From an uncultured Ruminococcus sp. (GTDB taxonomy: Bacteria; Bacillota; Clostridia; Oscillospirales; Acutalibacteraceae), in contig CACYDW010000095.1 in NCBI GenBank assembly GCA_902773325.1, positions 1-45,841 of the forward strand: 45,841 bases of DNA. Reading direction: 5' to 3'. This document shows positions 15,676 to 25,773 of the stretch, in pieces; position 1 is the stretch's first letter; every line of letters starts with the position of its first letter. The translations under genes and the position numbers were made by a program. Under the pieces are notes generated by a model. The model searched no databases, was not told where the DNA came from, and worked only from the letters and a program-made list of their open reading frames with translations.

Positions 15676-18114
15676 TCATACCGTTTCGGGGTCAATATCT
15701 GCATAGGCAGTAACGTCCGAAAACTCCCGGTTTTTTCCGATATCCGCAAGAAGCCGCGAAAGCATTTCACGGAAGCGGCGGGTATTCCTGCATTTGATGA
15801 TCAGCCGGAAACGGTATTGATTGTTGATCTTTTTTACCAGCGCGGGCGATGGACCCAATACTCGCATGGGAAGCTCCGGATATTCCGCACCCGCAAGCAA
15901 TGCCAGTGATGCGGCAAAAGCTTCCGACGCCCGCTTAGTCTGTTCGATATCCTGTCCCACAAAGGCAACAAGGCATATATCTGCAAAAGGCGGATACAGC
16001 ATAGACCGCCTTAAATGAATCTCATTGTGATAGAACTCTTCGTAATTCTGAGCGGCTGCAAGCGATATGATCGGATTTTCAGGCTCGTAGGTCTGAATAA
16101 CGGCGCGTCCGGCAAGTCCGCCCCTGCCCGACCGTCCCACAACCTGTGTCAGCAGAGAGAAGGTGCGTTCATAGCTCCTGAAATCATCACCGTGAAGCAT
16201 CTGGTCTGCCGAAAGTACACCTACAAGGGTCACGTTTTCAAAATCCAGTCCTTTGGCGACCATTTGCGTTCCGAGCATGATGTCATATTCGCCGCTCTTG
16301 AAAGCAGACAGCTTTTTTTCATAAGAAAAGCGCTGCATAGTACTGTCCGTATCAAGGCGCAGGATTTTTGCATCGGGAAAGAATTCTCCCAGCTCCTGCT
16401 CTGCCCTCTGCGTACCCGAACCCGAGAAGCGCAGCTTCGATGAATGACATACCGGACATTCACGGGGTGACGGCATGGAATAGCCGCAGTAATGACACAT
16501 CAGCCGGTTATTGTCACTGTGATATGTCAGTGAGATCGAGCAGTTCGGACAGGATATGACCTCCTTGCACACTCTGCATGAAACAAACGTATTATGTCCG
16601 CGTCTGTTGAGCAGCAGAATAGCCTGATGTCCTTCCGAAAGGCTGTCCTCCATTGCTTCGAGCAGCACAGAACTGTAGCCGGAGGTATTGCCCTGCTGCA
16701 TCTCCAGATTCATATCGGCTGTGATCACGTGCGGAAGCTGTGCTTTGCCGTATCGTGCACCGAGGGTATGCAGCGAATATCTGCCGTTCTGTGCGTGATA
16801 AAAGCTTTCTACCGATGGTGTTGCCGATGACAGCACCAGTAATGCTTTGTGGTATCCGCAGCGGAATTTTGCAAGATCGCGGGCATGAAAGCGCGGTGAA
16901 GCCGAGGATTTATAGGTATACTCCTGTTCTTCATCCATGACGATCAGCCCGATATTATGGAGCGGCGCAAAGATCGCCGAACGTGTACCGACAGCTATGG
17001 TCGCCTCGCCGTTTTTCACGCGCTTCCATTCCTCCAGCCGCTTTGACAGGGACAATCCGCTGTGAAACACCGCTACCCTGCTGCCGTATCGCGCCGTAAA
17101 TTTTTCAAGAAGCTGCGGCGTCAGGGCTATTTCGGGCACCATGCAGATCACGCCCTTATTTTCAAGGCTTGCCTTATCGATCAGCTTCATAAAGACAGAG
17201 GTCTTTCCGCTGCCCGTAACACCGTAGAGCAGCGCAACAGACGGTTCTGTGCTGCTGTATTTTGTCAGCAGTTCCTGATAGGCGGTATTCTGTTCGGGGG
17301 TCAGCGTAATGATGTCAGCCGTCTGCGGGGGTGATTCCTGCACGGCGGGCTTTGGCGGTTCTGCGTCATAATAGCGGCAGATTCCCCGCTTGACAAGGTT
17401 ATCTACCACAGCGGCGGACACACCCGTAAAGTAGCAGATCTCCCTGCGCGACACATCACCCGCATTGCTCAGCACCTGAATGACCTCTGCCTGCGCGTGA
17501 GTATATTTTTTGTCCGGAACATCATCATTCAGGGCTACCATCTTCACGGTAATATCCTGCAAACGTTTTTTTGCCGTTTCGCTGCGTACCAGAATCCCCT
17601 TTTTATACAGCCTGACAAGAACCGCATCATCGGAAAGCCCCAGTGCTTTGATCAGCCTGTCCTGCCGCACGGGTGTTTTCCGCGAGGCAAGATACTGCGC
17701 TGTCTGAAGCTCTGTGTCGGTAAGACCGGCATTATGAAAAGATGCCCCCTGTGAGAGTGCATAATTATACATCACACGTATGGACAACCCCGCAGGCAGC
17801 ATGGCACAGCAGGCGTCATAGAGGGTACAAAAGCATCTGTCCTTCATGACCTGCGCCATACGAAGCATTTCTTCTGTCATTACCGGTTCTTTGTCCAGCA
17901 GCTCCGAAATGCTTTTGAGTCCCTCGGTGCTTTCCGCCGTATGCAGCTCCATGACCATTCCCTGACGCACAGACCCTTTGCCAAAGCTGACCATCACGCG
18001 GCAGCCCGCCTGTACAGAAGGTTTCAAGTCATCAGGTACTGCATAATCATAGAGCTTATCAAAGTGGTATACCGTTTTATCTACGGCAACTCCTGCGATC
18101 AGCTGCTCAGTCAT
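15676..18114 (-). CDS. priA: Primosomal protein N' (replication restart helicase)
   Basis: 3'-5' DNA helicase that reloads the replisome at stalled forks. 812 residues: N-terminal DNA-binding domain with the 3'BD segment, Walker A GVTGSGKTS near residue 297, Walker B MDEEQE (DEEQ where DEEH is usual), the HARD motif of motif III context, and a zinc-binding insertion near residues 510-560 with paired cysteines (CRVCK, CPNC, CHYCG, CPVC). The C-terminal helicase motifs LGTQMVAKGLDF and QVVGRSGRG follow. It overlaps rpoZ by 8 nt. Confidence 0.96.
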   Translation of the reverse strand: MTEQLIAGVAVDKTVYHFDKLYDYAVPDDLKPSVQAGCRVMVSFGKGSVRQGMVMELHTAESTEGLKSISELLDKEPVMTEEMLRMAQVMKDRCFCTLYDACCAMLPAGLSIRVMYNYALSQGASFHNAGLTDTELQTAQYLASRKTPVRQDRLIKALGLSDDAVLVRLYKKGILVRSETAKKRLQDITVKMVALNDDVPDKKYTHAQAEVIQVLSNAGDVSRREICYFTGVSAAVVDNLVKRGICRYYDAEPPKPAVQESPPQTADIITLTPEQNTAYQELLTKYSSTEPSVALLYGVTGSGKTSVFMKLIDKASLENKGVICMVPEIALTPQLLEKFTARYGSRVAVFHSGLSLSKRLEEWKRVKNGEATIAVGTRSAIFAPLHNIGLIVMDEEQEYTYKSSASPRFHARDLAKFRCGYHKALLVLSSATPSVESFYHAQNGRYSLHTLGARYGKAQLPHVITADMNLEMQQGNTSGYSSVLLEAMEDSLSEGHQAILLLNRRGHNTFVSCRVCKEVISCPNCSISLTYHSDNNRLMCHYCGYSMPSPRECPVCHSSKLRFSGSGTQRAEQELGEFFPDAKILRLDTDSTMQRFSYEKKLSAFKSGEYDIMLGTQMVAKGLDFENVTLVGVLSADQMLHGDDFRSYERTFSLLTQVVGRSGRGGLAGRAVIQTYEPENPIISLAAAQNYEEFYHNEIHLRRSMLYPPFADICLVAFVGQDIEQTKRASEAFAASLALLAGAEYPELPMRVLGPSPALVKKINNQYRFRLIIKCRNTRRFREMLSRLLADIGKNREFSDVTAYADIDPETV

Positions 18115-18325
18115 CTATATCCGGCTCTAAAATGATGTACTTGTGCTCCTTGAATTCATCTACAGCAACCAGCACGGGCTTGTCGCAGACCTTGCCCCTG
18201 TCCTGCTGCATATCATCGGTAATTTCTCTTGCCCGCTTGGCTACTGCGATGGCAAGCGCATACTTACTGGTTTTTCCTGCAAAGATATCGTCAACCGACG
18301 GTTGTGTATATTTCTCGTAGGTCAT
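18107..18325 (-). CDS. rpoZ: RNA polymerase omega subunit
   Basis: Small subunit that helps fold and assemble the beta' subunit. 72 residues with the core helix KYALAIAVAKRAREI and the usual C-terminal beta segment VLVAVDEFKEHKY. The start is ATG 18325 because GGAGG is 8 nt upstream; the open frame continues for 20 lysine-rich codons that overlap the gmk end and have no site. It lies between gmk and priA as in most Firmicutes. Confidence 0.94.
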   Translation of the reverse strand: MTYEKYTQPSVDDIFAGKTSKYALAIAVAKRAREITDDMQQDRGKVCDKPVLVAVDEFKEHKYIILEPDIDD

Positions 18326-18359
18326 ATTTGTTTCCTCCATAAGTAAATTTTCTTTTTTC

Positions 18360-18923
18360 TTACTTCTTCTGCTTTTCTTTTTCAAATATTTCTATAATGC
18401 TGCCCACACAGTTTTCTACTGTGTCGTTCACAACAACATAGTTATATCTGTCGGTGAGCTTCATTTCCTCTTTGGCAGTTGCCAGTCTGCCGAGGATCTG
18501 CTCCTCTGTTTCCGTTCCCCTGCCCCGAAGCCGTCTTTCCAGTTCCTCCTCAGAGGGCGGCAGTATAAAGATACCGATACATTCGGGAATCAGCTTTTTC
18601 ATCTTTTCATAGCCCTGAACCTCAATCTCAAAGATGATATCCTTTCCCTCTGATGTCCACTGCTCCACAGGTGCTTTGGGGGTTCCGTAGTAATTGCCCT
18701 GATATTCGGCATACTCGATAAAGCCATCTTCGGCAATCTTCTGCTCAAATTCCTCTCTGCTCACAAAATGGTAGGTCTTGCCCGGAATGTCATTGGAACG
18801 CGGTGCTCTTGTTGTCATAGAAATGGATAATTCTATATTATCATGCTTCACCAGCTGTTCCACCACAGTTCCCTTGCCGGTTCCGGCGGGGGCAGAGATA
18901 ATGTAGTAGTTAGACCTGCTCAT
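18360..18923 (-). CDS. gmk: Guanylate kinase
   Basis: Phosphorylates GMP to GDP with ATP. 187 residues. The P-loop is [10 protein letters not shown] (Ala-Gly-Thr variant of the usual GPSGAGKGT). GMP-binding residues lie in [20 protein letters not shown] and in the [12 protein letters not shown] block, and the lid is [11 protein letters not shown] 18923 follows GGAGGAAGG. It overlaps the end of remA by 14 nt. Confidence 0.96.
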   Translation of the reverse strand: MSRSNYYIISAPAGTGKGTVVEQLVKHDNIELSISMTTRAPRSNDIPGKTYHFVSREEFEQKIAEDGFIEYAEYQGNYYGTPKAPVEQWTSEGKDIIFEIEVQGYEKMKKLIPECIGIFILPPSEEELERRLRGRGTETEEQILGRLATAKEEMKLTDRYNYVVVNDTVENCVGSIIEIFEKEKQKK

Positions 18924-19182
18924 GCTTTCCTTCCTCCTCACTGCTTTCACCCGACTTCACTCTGTTTGCTACCGTTTCGGGCTGTATGGCAGACAGTACC
19001 ACATGGTCGCTGTCTGTAATAATGACTGCCTTTGTCTTTCTGCCGCAGGTGGCATCGATCAGCATTCCCCTGTCACGCGAGGTCTGTATCATTCGCTTCA
19101 CCGGCGCGGCATCGGGACTGACGATTGCGATGATTCTCGACGACGAGATCATATTTCCGTATCCTATATTGATAAGCTGCAT
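18910..19182 (-). CDS. remA: RemA family regulator (DUF370)
   Basis: DNA-binding protein that in Bacillus activates matrix and osmoprotection operons and in many Clostridia is fixed between yicC and gmk. 90 residues: the conserved [26 protein letters not shown] and [12 protein letters not shown] blocks, then an acidic tail of about 10 residues not found in the Bacillus protein. ATG 19182 has AGGAGG 7 nt upstream. The target genes here are unknown. Confidence 0.93.
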   Translation of the reverse strand: MQLINIGYGNMISSSRIIAIVSPDAAPVKRMIQTSRDRGMLIDATCGRKTKAVIITDSDHVVLSAIQPETVANRVKSGESSEEEGKHEQV

Positions 19183-19238
19183 AGGTTTCCTCCTTGCTGC
19201 CGGTTTCACTGCTGCAGAGCCGGCTGCAAAACAAAGCT

Positions 19239-20117
19239 TTATTCAATGTTCTGTATCTGTTCGCGGATCTTCTCGATCTCTGCCTTGATGTCCACCACCT
19301 TATGGGCAAGTACAGCATCATTCGCCTTTGAGCCAATGGTATTGGCTTCACGGTTCATTTCCTGCACGAGAAAATCGATCTTTCTGCCGACAGGTATGGT
19401 TTTATTCAGCTCCGCTTCAAGCTGCGAAAAGTGGCTTCTCAGGCGCACGGTTTCCTCGGCAACAGCCGTTTTATCGGCGAAGATCGCCGCTTCGGTCAGG
19501 ATACGCTGCGGGTCGATGGTCGTATCTGCCAGTACCTCGCGCAGTCTTTCATACAGTCTTGTGCGGTATTCCTCCACTGTTTCGGGAGAGCGTTTCTCTA
19601 TTTCCTCAACAATAGAAATGATCTTTCTGCCGCGTGAAAGCACGTCCTCCCGCAGCTTTTCACCCTCACGTTCGCGCATCGTGATAAAATCGGCAAGAGC
19701 CTGCTCGCCCGCTTTATTCACCAGTGCTTTCAGGCTGTCCTCGTTTTCGGGTGTTTTCGTCACGGTAAAGATATCGCTGTATTTTGACAGCACCGATACC
19801 GAAAGATCGTCCTTCAGTCCATAGGTATCGCAAAGCTCTCTGAGCGCCTTTACATAGCCTGCTGCCAGAGAATGATTGAGCTTTACATCGGACGGCACAT
19901 GATCGTCCGCTTCCACTGATACAAAAATATCGACCTTTCCTCTGCTCACATAGCGCGATACAAGATCCTTGATGCTTTCTTCAAGGAAGCCGCAGCCTCT
20001 GGGCAGACGGCACTGCAGCTCCAGATACCTGTGATTGACCGATTTGATCTCAAAGACGGTATATCTGCCGTCGATCACACCCTCAAACCTGCCGTATCCC
20101 GTCATACTTCTTATCAT
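19239..20117 (-). CDS. yicC: YicC family endoribonuclease
   Basis: 292 residues of the YicC/YloC family, shown in other bacteria to be an RNA-cleaving enzyme. The N-terminal signature SMTGYGRFE, the central VNHRYLE, and the DUF1732 C-terminal block [20 protein letters not shown] ending in EQIQNIE are all present. The family usually starts MIRSMTGYG, which supports ATG 20117 even though the ribosome site (GAGATGA) is weak. It is first in the operon with remA, gmk and rpoZ. Confidence 0.95.
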   Translation of the reverse strand: MIRSMTGYGRFEGVIDGRYTVFEIKSVNHRYLELQCRLPRGCGFLEESIKDLVSRYVSRGKVDIFVSVEADDHVPSDVKLNHSLAAGYVKALRELCDTYGLKDDLSVSVLSKYSDIFTVTKTPENEDSLKALVNKAGEQALADFITMREREGEKLREDVLSRGRKIISIVEEIEKRSPETVEEYRTRLYERLREVLADTTIDPQRILTEAAIFADKTAVAEETVRLRSHFSQLEAELNKTIPVGRKIDFLVQEMNREANTIGSKANDAVLAHKVVDIKAEIEKIREQIQNIE

Positions 20118-20236
20118 TTTATCATCTCAAATCCGTTTGTATTCCACTCCGACAGCCTGCCGCGTTTTCCGGTGCTTCTGACAGCCTTTTCCCGCACAGC
20201 ACACATCGAAGTGCTGATGTCAACTGATGGTAACTT

Positions 20237-20266
20237 ATTATACCGCCATACTCTTTGCCTTGTCAA
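20237..20266 (-). promoter_or_regulatory. sigma-A promoter of the yicC-fmt operon
   Basis: On the minus strand TTGACA (20261-20266) and TATAAT (20237-20242) are separated by 18 nt, about 110 nt upstream of yicC. Confidence 0.85.
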
Positions 20267-20329
20267 TCGTTTCGGGGGTGTTTTGTAACCATATTGTAAC
20301 CTTTGCTGCGGTATCCACTCTCACGACAC

Positions 20330-20367
20330 AAAAAACACCGCCGTGACGGATTCTTCCGACACAGCGG
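20330..20367 (-). terminator. Intrinsic terminator of the rimP-infB operon
   Basis: On the minus strand a 13-bp stem (20355-20367 with 20338-20350, one G:T pair and one T:T mismatch) with a 4-nt loop is followed within two bases by six T. It lies 20 nt after infB and separates it from the yicC promoter. Confidence 0.85.
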
Positions 20368-20387
20368 CGCAGGGTCATATATTTCTG

Positions 20388-22940
20388 TTATGCTTCAATC
20401 TGCTCTACCTGATAGACCTCAAAGATATCGCCCTCTTTGATGTCGCTGAACTTCTCCAGCGTAATACCGCATTCAAAGCCCTGTGCGACCTCCTTGACGG
20501 AATCCTTGAAGCGCTGGAGCGATGCAATATGATCATCTGCAATGATAATACCGTCACGTACCACACGTACCTGTGCACCTCTTACGGCTTTGCCCGAAAG
20601 CACATACGAGCCGGAAACCAGACCGACATTGGTGATCTTATAGGTCTGACGAACCTCTACCTTGCCAAGCTGGACCTCTCTGAACTTCGGTGCAAGCATA
20701 CCCTTCATCGCTGCCTGAATCTCTTCGATACAAGCATAGATGATTCTGTACAGACGCAGATCAACACCGTCACGCTTTGCATTTTCCTCTGCAACAGGGT
20801 CGGGACGTACATTGAAGCCTACAATGATCGCATTGGAGGCAGATGCCAGCATGACATCGGATTCTCTGATCGCGCCGACAGCACTGTGAATGACGTTAAC
20901 TCTGATCTCCTCATTGCTGAGCTTTTCGAGCGACTGTCTGACAGCCTCGACAGAGCCTTGTACGTCTGCCTTGACGATCAGCTTCAGTTCCTTCATATTG
21001 TCAAGCTTGATCTGGTCGAAGAGGTTATCGAGTGTAACCGTTGTGCGCGAATTGAAGCGTTCCTCCTTGGCGGCATTCTTTCTCTGTTCAACAAGCTCTC
21101 TTGCGAGTCTTTCGTCAGATACCGCATTGAAGATATCGCCGCCTGAGGGTACATCGTCCAGTCCCGTGATCTCCACCGGAACAGACGGACCTGCGCTTTT
21201 GACCTTCGCACCCTTGTCGTTCGTCATCGCTCTTACTCTGCCCACGCTTGTACCGGCAACAATGATATCGCCTATATTGAGTGTACCGTTCTGTACCAGT
21301 ACGGTAGCGATAGGGCCTCTGCCCTTGTCAAGCCTTGCCTCAATAACCGTACCCTTGGCAGCTCTGTCGGGATTGGCTTTCAGCTCCTTCATGTCGGCAA
21401 CAAGCAGTACCATTTCAAGAAGATCGTCAATACCCTCTTTGGTATGCGCCGATACAGGGATAACAGGTGTATCGCCGCCCCATTCCTCGGGAACGATATC
21501 ATACTCAGTGAGCTGCTGCTTGACGCTTTCAACATTGGCACCCGGCTTATCGATCTTGTTGACTGCAACGATGATCGACACACCCGCTGCCTTTGCGTGG
21601 TTGATCGCTTCGATCGTCTGGGGCATGATGCCGTCATCTGCGGCAACCACCAGAATCGCAATATCCGTTACCTGTGCACCTCTGGCGCGCATGGTGGTAA
21701 ATGCTTCGTGACCGGGGGTATCAAGGAATGTGATCTCCCTGTCGTTGATCTCTACGCGGTATGCACCGATATGCTGCGTAATGCCGCCCGCCTCGGTCGC
21801 TGTAACGTGAGCATGACGGATCGCATCGAGCAGGGACGTTTTTCCGTGGTCAACGTGACCCATAACAACAACGACCGGTGCACGGGAAACAAGGTTCTCA
21901 TCGTCATCATCGCTGTCATCAATAATGCGCTCCTCAATGGTTTCGATGGTTTCCTTCTCGACCTTTGCGTGGAATTCCATTGCAACAAGAGAAGCCGTAT
22001 CAAAGTCGATCGTATCATTGACGGCTGCCATCACGCCAAGACCCATCAGCTTCATGATAACCTCGGCTGCTCTTGCCTTCAGACGGAGTGCCAGCTCATT
22101 GACGGTGATCTCATCGGGAATCTGTACCGTAATAGGCTTTGCCTTTCTCTCACGTTCGATACGGTTGAGCCGTTCCTTTTCGGTTTCCTTGCGTGAGTGG
22201 TGGGGCTTGCCCTTCTGCTGGGAACGCTGATTGATCTTCTGCTTGGATACCGTATTGACATTGTGCATTTTTTCACTTGCCAGACGGTCATACTTTTCGT
22301 TATATCTCTCAACGTCCACATTGCGCGCACGGGTATCGATGACCCTTACGCCGTAATTGCTCTCGGTAACGCTCTCGCTCTGCTTAGTCTGACCAGGCTG
22401 CTTCGTATCCTTTTTGGCGGGCTGCTGTTTGCCGCTCTGAGCACCGCGCTCACCCTTTTTATCGGCTTTATCGTTTGCAGAACGGCTGCTGCGGCTGCTA
22501 TCCTGACCGTTTTTGCCGTCCTTCTGCGAACGGTCTGTCTGCCTGCCTTCACGGCGGCCGGATCTGCCGTCCTTCTCACTCTTATCGCCTTTGTTTTTCT
22601 TTGCATTGTTCTGCATCTCTTGACGCTCACCTGCAGCGGGCTTCTGTTCCTTCGGTTCTTCGGTTTCTGCGGAATTTACCGTTGCTTCACTATCAGCAGA
22701 TACGGTTTCATCAGCGATTTCAGCACTCTGCTCCTGCTGATTACGCATCGCAAAATAGCTGTCAAAGGACGGCACAGACTGTTTCTGTGTGTAATACTCA
22801 AAGATGACGTTCAATTCGTCCTCTGTCAGCACCTGTGCAGGCTTCTTGACAACGTCCATGGTTTCCTTCAGTACATCTGCAATGTCCTTGTTGGTTACGT
22901 TAAGGTCTTTTGCGACCTCACTCAATTTGATTTTTATCAT
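20388..22940 (-). CDS. infB: Translation initiation factor IF-2
   Basis: GTPase that brings fMet-tRNA to the 30S subunit and promotes subunit joining. 850 residues: IF2-N domain at the start, a long charged low-complexity linker (~70-260) rich in Lys, Gln, Ser and Glu, a second N-terminal domain ([15 protein letters not shown]), then G1 GHVDHGKT near residue 361, G3 DTPGHEAF, G4 NKID, and domains II-IV to the C-terminus. ATG follows GGGGAGGA. It is the last gene of the rimP-nusA-ylxR-ylxQ-infB operon; rbfA, which often follows, is not here. Confidence 0.97.
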   Translation of the reverse strand: MIKIKLSEVAKDLNVTNKDIADVLKETMDVVKKPAQVLTEDELNVIFEYYTQKQSVPSFDSYFAMRNQQEQSAEIADETVSADSEATVNSAETEEPKEQKPAAGERQEMQNNAKKNKGDKSEKDGRSGRREGRQTDRSQKDGKNGQDSSRSSRSANDKADKKGERGAQSGKQQPAKKDTKQPGQTKQSESVTESNYGVRVIDTRARNVDVERYNEKYDRLASEKMHNVNTVSKQKINQRSQQKGKPHHSRKETEKERLNRIERERKAKPITVQIPDEITVNELALRLKARAAEVIMKLMGLGVMAAVNDTIDFDTASLVAMEFHAKVEKETIETIEERIIDDSDDDDENLVSRAPVVVVMGHVDHGKTSLLDAIRHAHVTATEAGGITQHIGAYRVEINDREITFLDTPGHEAFTTMRARGAQVTDIAILVVAADDGIMPQTIEAINHAKAAGVSIIVAVNKIDKPGANVESVKQQLTEYDIVPEEWGGDTPVIPVSAHTKEGIDDLLEMVLLVADMKELKANPDRAAKGTVIEARLDKGRGPIATVLVQNGTLNIGDIIVAGTSVGRVRAMTNDKGAKVKSAGPSVPVEITGLDDVPSGGDIFNAVSDERLARELVEQRKNAAKEERFNSRTTVTLDNLFDQIKLDNMKELKLIVKADVQGSVEAVRQSLEKLSNEEIRVNVIHSAVGAIRESDVMLASASNAIIVGFNVRPDPVAEENAKRDGVDLRLYRIIYACIEEIQAAMKGMLAPKFREVQLGKVEVRQTYKITNVGLVSGSYVLSGKAVRGAQVRVVRDGIIIADDHIASLQRFKDSVKEVAQGFECGITLEKFSDIKEGDIFEVYQVEQIEA

Positions 22941-22996
22941 ACAATTCCTCCCCGATCATGAATCAGTGAACGCAGCAGACGGTTGTGTCTGCTTCT

Positions 22997-23302
22997 TCAT
23001 GTATTGTGAATCATCTTTTCAATACTGTCTGCAAAGCCCCGGTCATTAACGGCGATGATACCTACATTCTTTCCCACCGCTGCACCAAGCTCTGCCATAG
23101 TTCTATCTAAAACGATTGATTTTGTGTTTGTCCGCTCTGCCTCTTGCAATACGGACTTCCTTGAGTTTCCGGACAGATCCGCCGCAAGCAGCAGCAGGTT
23201 TGTCCTGCCCTTTTTCATCGTGTCTGCTGCCGGGTCAAAGCCGAGCGACAATCGTCCCGCGCGTCTTGCGATTCCCAATAACGACAACAGCTTATCATTC
23301 AT
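22997..23302 (-). CDS. ylxQ: L7Ae-family ribosomal protein YlxQ
   Basis: 101 residues with the L7Ae/L30e fold: LGIARRAGRLSLGFD at the start, the hydrophobic strand NLLLLAADLS followed by SGNSRKSV, and the GKNVGIIAVND segment. YlxQ is a K-turn RNA-binding protein fixed between ylxR and infB in Firmicutes. ATG 23302 is chosen; GTG 23314 in the same frame directly abuts GGAGA and is too close to it. Confidence 0.9.
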   Translation of the reverse strand: MNDKLLSLLGIARRAGRLSLGFDPAADTMKKGRTNLLLLAADLSGNSRKSVLQEAERTNTKSIVLDRTMAELGAAVGKNVGIIAVNDRGFADSIEKMIHNT

Positions 23303-23353
23303 TCCGCTTTTCACTCTCCATCATACGAGCCTGCCCTATAGAATCGGTACACT

Positions 23354-23650
23354 TTATGATGAAAGTGCCTGTTCAAGGGCGTCATATACTTCATCGGGTA
23401 TTTTGCAGGAAAATGCCCTCTCTAATCTTCTTGCCTTTCTTGCCAGACGCAGACATTCGGGATCATGACAAACATAAGCCCCTCTGCCCGGCTTTTTGCC
23501 CGTGAGATCAACAGAAATCTCTCCCCCCGATATGACCGTTCCGTTTTCATCGGTAACATCCGGTGCTTTCACTACCCTCACAAGCTGTTTTTTCTCTTTC
23601 ATCTCGTTACAGCCCGTACACTTTCTCATCGGTATTTTCTTCTGATGCAT
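23354..23650 (-). CDS. ylxR: YlxR family RNA-binding protein (DUF448)
   Basis: 98 residues with the DUF448 hallmarks: RKCTGC near the N-terminus, a central KxLVRVV strand and GRGAYVC in the second half. YlxR homologues bind RNase P RNA or other RNA. It lies in its usual place 49 nt after nusA and before ylxQ. Confidence 0.92.
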   Translation of the reverse strand: MHQKKIPMRKCTGCNEMKEKKQLVRVVKAPDVTDENGTVISGGEISVDLTGKKPGRGAYVCHDPECLRLARKARRLERAFSCKIPDEVYDALEQALSS

Positions 23651-23699
23651 TCTGTTCCCTCACTTTCCCGAATACCGGAGTTTCCGCCTTGGAGCCTGA

Positions 23700-24947
23700 T
23701 CACAGTTCCTCATCCGCTCCAACGGGTTCGGTACTTTGTTCTTGTACGACAGCTTCCACCGGAGTATCTGCGATGGCGGTCGTTTCATCGGCTGCCGGCA
23801 GGGCTTCCTCGTCACTGCTTTCAGAAGCGGCGGTTGGTTCCTCCGGCTTGTCCTCCTCGTCCTCACCATAGAAGCCGCTTTCCGGACGGATATCTATTTT
23901 CCAGCCTGTCAACTTGGCTGCCAGACGGACATTCTGACCCTTGTTGCCGATGGCAAGCGACAACTGACTGTCGGGTACGGTCGCACGGCAGACCTTCTCA
24001 CCATCAGGGCTGACCTCTACCTTTACAACATTGGCAGGTGACAGCGCCGCCGTAACAAACTTTTCGGGATCATCACTGTATTCTACGATATCGATTTTCT
24101 CTCCGCCGAGTGTGTCCACGATGGTACCCACTCTCTGACCTCTCGGTCCGATACACGCTCCGACTGCGTCAACGTTTTCATCGCGGCTCAGAACAGCAAT
24201 TTTCGTTCTGGAGCCTGCTTCTCTCGATATGGATTTTACTTCTACAACACCGTCAAAGATCTCGGGCACTTCACTCTCAAACAGTCTTTTGACAAAGTCG
24301 GGAGGTGTTCTTGAAATGATCGCCCTCGGTTCCTTGCCGCCGGTCTTGACATCTACTATATATACCTTGATGCTGCTGCCGATCTCTATGACCTCACCGG
24401 GCACCTGCTCGACCTTGGGCAATATGGCAATGGACTTGCCAAAACGCAGCGTAACATTTCCTGTTTTGGGGTCGACCTGCTCGACCTGAGCGGTTACAAG
24501 CTCCTTGAGCTTACTCTGGTATTCTGCGATTGCCTGACCCTTTTCTCCGTCACGGATACCCTGCCTGATCATATTACGTGCCGTCTGAACAACGATCCTG
24601 CCGAAGCTCTTCGGGTCAAGAAATACGCCGACCTTATCGCCGGTCACAACCGCAGGCGTGATCTTTCTTGCTTCTTCAAGCTGTATTTCCCGTCCACTGT
24701 CTGTAACCTCGTCGACAACGGTTTTATTGATATATACCTCAAAGATGCCCGTATCCGGCTCCATCTTGATCAGCACGTCATCGTTGCCGTTATATGTATT
24801 CTTACATGCGGTCACAATCGCCTTCTGAATCTGGCTTACCATAAAGTCAACGGGGATTCCCCTTTCCTTTTCGATAGCCGCAAGTGATTCAAACAGCTCT
24901 GTATTCACATTGCTTTTTACCGGTTTATCCGTTTTCTTCTTAGCCAT
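23700..24947 (-). CDS. nusA: Transcription termination/antitermination factor NusA
   Basis: 415 residues: RNA-polymerase-binding N-terminal domain (~1-130), S1 domain (~135-200), and two KH domains (~205-345) with RDENVDAVGACIGPRGQRV and LAIGNKGQNVRLAAKLTGW. An acidic Glu/Ala tail of about 60 residues follows in place of the acidic repeats seen in Proteobacteria. It acts at pauses, at intrinsic terminators and in rRNA antitermination. The start MAKKKTDK has a normal ribosome site. Confidence 0.97.
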   Translation of the reverse strand: MAKKKTDKPVKSNVNTELFESLAAIEKERGIPVDFMVSQIQKAIVTACKNTYNGNDDVLIKMEPDTGIFEVYINKTVVDEVTDSGREIQLEEARKITPAVVTGDKVGVFLDPKSFGRIVVQTARNMIRQGIRDGEKGQAIAEYQSKLKELVTAQVEQVDPKTGNVTLRFGKSIAILPKVEQVPGEVIEIGSSIKVYIVDVKTGGKEPRAIISRTPPDFVKRLFESEVPEIFDGVVEVKSISREAGSRTKIAVLSRDENVDAVGACIGPRGQRVGTIVDTLGGEKIDIVEYSDDPEKFVTAALSPANVVKVEVSPDGEKVCRATVPDSQLSLAIGNKGQNVRLAAKLTGWKIDIRPESGFYGEDEEDKPEEPTAASESSDEEALPAADETTAIADTPVEAVVQEQSTEPVGADEEL

Positions 24948-25015
24948 TCCATCAACCTCCGTATTTCATCTTTTCAGCCATTCCGCTTTGAGCCTTTCCG
25001 GCTTCGGAATATTGC

Positions 25016-25501
25016 TTACAGATTAAAATCGTCTAACTTAATATATACTGTATCTTTTTTATTTATGACCTCCTGCTCACCGTCCGGAAGTGCCAGTGTT
25101 ACGCTGTCCTTGTCATGAGCAATGAGTACGCCATTACAGTCACGTTCTCCGCTGCTGTCGGGTCTGATGCGCCTGACCATAACGGGCGCACCCAGAAAGG
25201 CATCAAAATGTGCGGGCTTTATCAGTTCTCTTTCTATGCCCGGTGAAGATACCTCCAGACAGTAGTTCTGCTCGATCGGGTCAAGCTCATCAAGCGGAGC
25301 ATCTATCGCCCTTGTTACATTCTCACAGTCCTCGATCGTAACACCGCTGTCCTTATCTATAAAGATTCTGAGATACCACCCCGCGCCCTCCTTCACAAAG
25401 CGCACGTCCCACAGGCTCAATCCCATGCTTTCTATGATCGGTTCGACCAGCTCTGCAACGATCTCAGCCGTATTGCCCTTACTCTTATGATTTTTCGACA
25501 T
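25016..25501 (-). CDS. rimP: Ribosome maturation factor RimP
   Basis: 30S maturation factor. 161 residues: the N-terminal domain with SLWDVRFVKEGAGWYLRIFID, DCENVTRAID and the typical LEVSSPGIERELI, then a small SH3-like C-terminal domain. First gene of the operon, about 135 nt downstream of the promoter. Confidence 0.96.
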   Translation of the reverse strand: MSKNHKSKGNTAEIVAELVEPIIESMGLSLWDVRFVKEGAGWYLRIFIDKDSGVTIEDCENVTRAIDAPLDELDPIEQNYCLEVSSPGIERELIKPAHFDAFLGAPVMVRRIRPDSSGERDCNGVLIAHDKDSVTLALPDGEQEVINKKDTVYIKLDDFNL

Positions 25502-25584
25502 AGCTCCCCCTTTTGCTGCGCGGATACCGCAGCCGCTGCGGCGGCACTGTCTGCCATATTTGTTATCAAGTGCCGCTTAATGAT

Positions 25585-25610
25585 AAAAGAGCGGGTCGCC
25601 CCACTCTTTT
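25585..25610 (-). promoter_or_regulatory. Hairpin in the rimP leader
   Basis: AAAAGAG(T)GGG / CCC(G)CTCTTTT pairs around the loop GCGA with one mismatch, just downstream of the promoter and about 85 nt before rimP. The A/T-ended arms make it look like a terminator on either strand, so it may act as an attenuator or limit read-through towards the phage cluster. Confidence 0.45.
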
Positions 25611-25635
25611 GTCAATCATATATCCTACTTTGCCT

Positions 25636-25664
25636 ATTGTAACACATTCTTTTTCATTATGCAA
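25636..25664 (-). promoter_or_regulatory. sigma-A promoter of the rimP-infB operon
   Basis: On the minus strand TTGCAT (25659-25664) and TACAAT (25636-25641) are separated by 17 nt. Confidence 0.75.
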
Positions 25665-25712
25665 GCGATTAAAATACAAGCTCAAAAAAAAATTTAAAAT
25701 TTTTTTTCAAAA

Positions 25713-25732
25713 TTCGACCTTTTGAGGTCGAA
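25713..25732. promoter_or_regulatory. Perfect palindrome upstream of the phage cluster
   Basis: The 8-bp arms TTCGACCT and AGGTCGAA are separated by TTTG, 42 nt before terS. It may be an operator, or on the minus strand a weak hairpin followed by TTTT. It does not match the usual LexA box GAAC-N4-GTTC. Confidence 0.5.
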
Positions 25733-25773
25733 AAAAATGCTTTTTCAGGGTTATTTATGAAGGGGGTTTTAAA

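Noticed and set aside
25713..25732. LexA (SOS) box before the phage cluster
   Set aside because: The palindrome lacks the GAAC..GTTC core of Gram-positive LexA sites.
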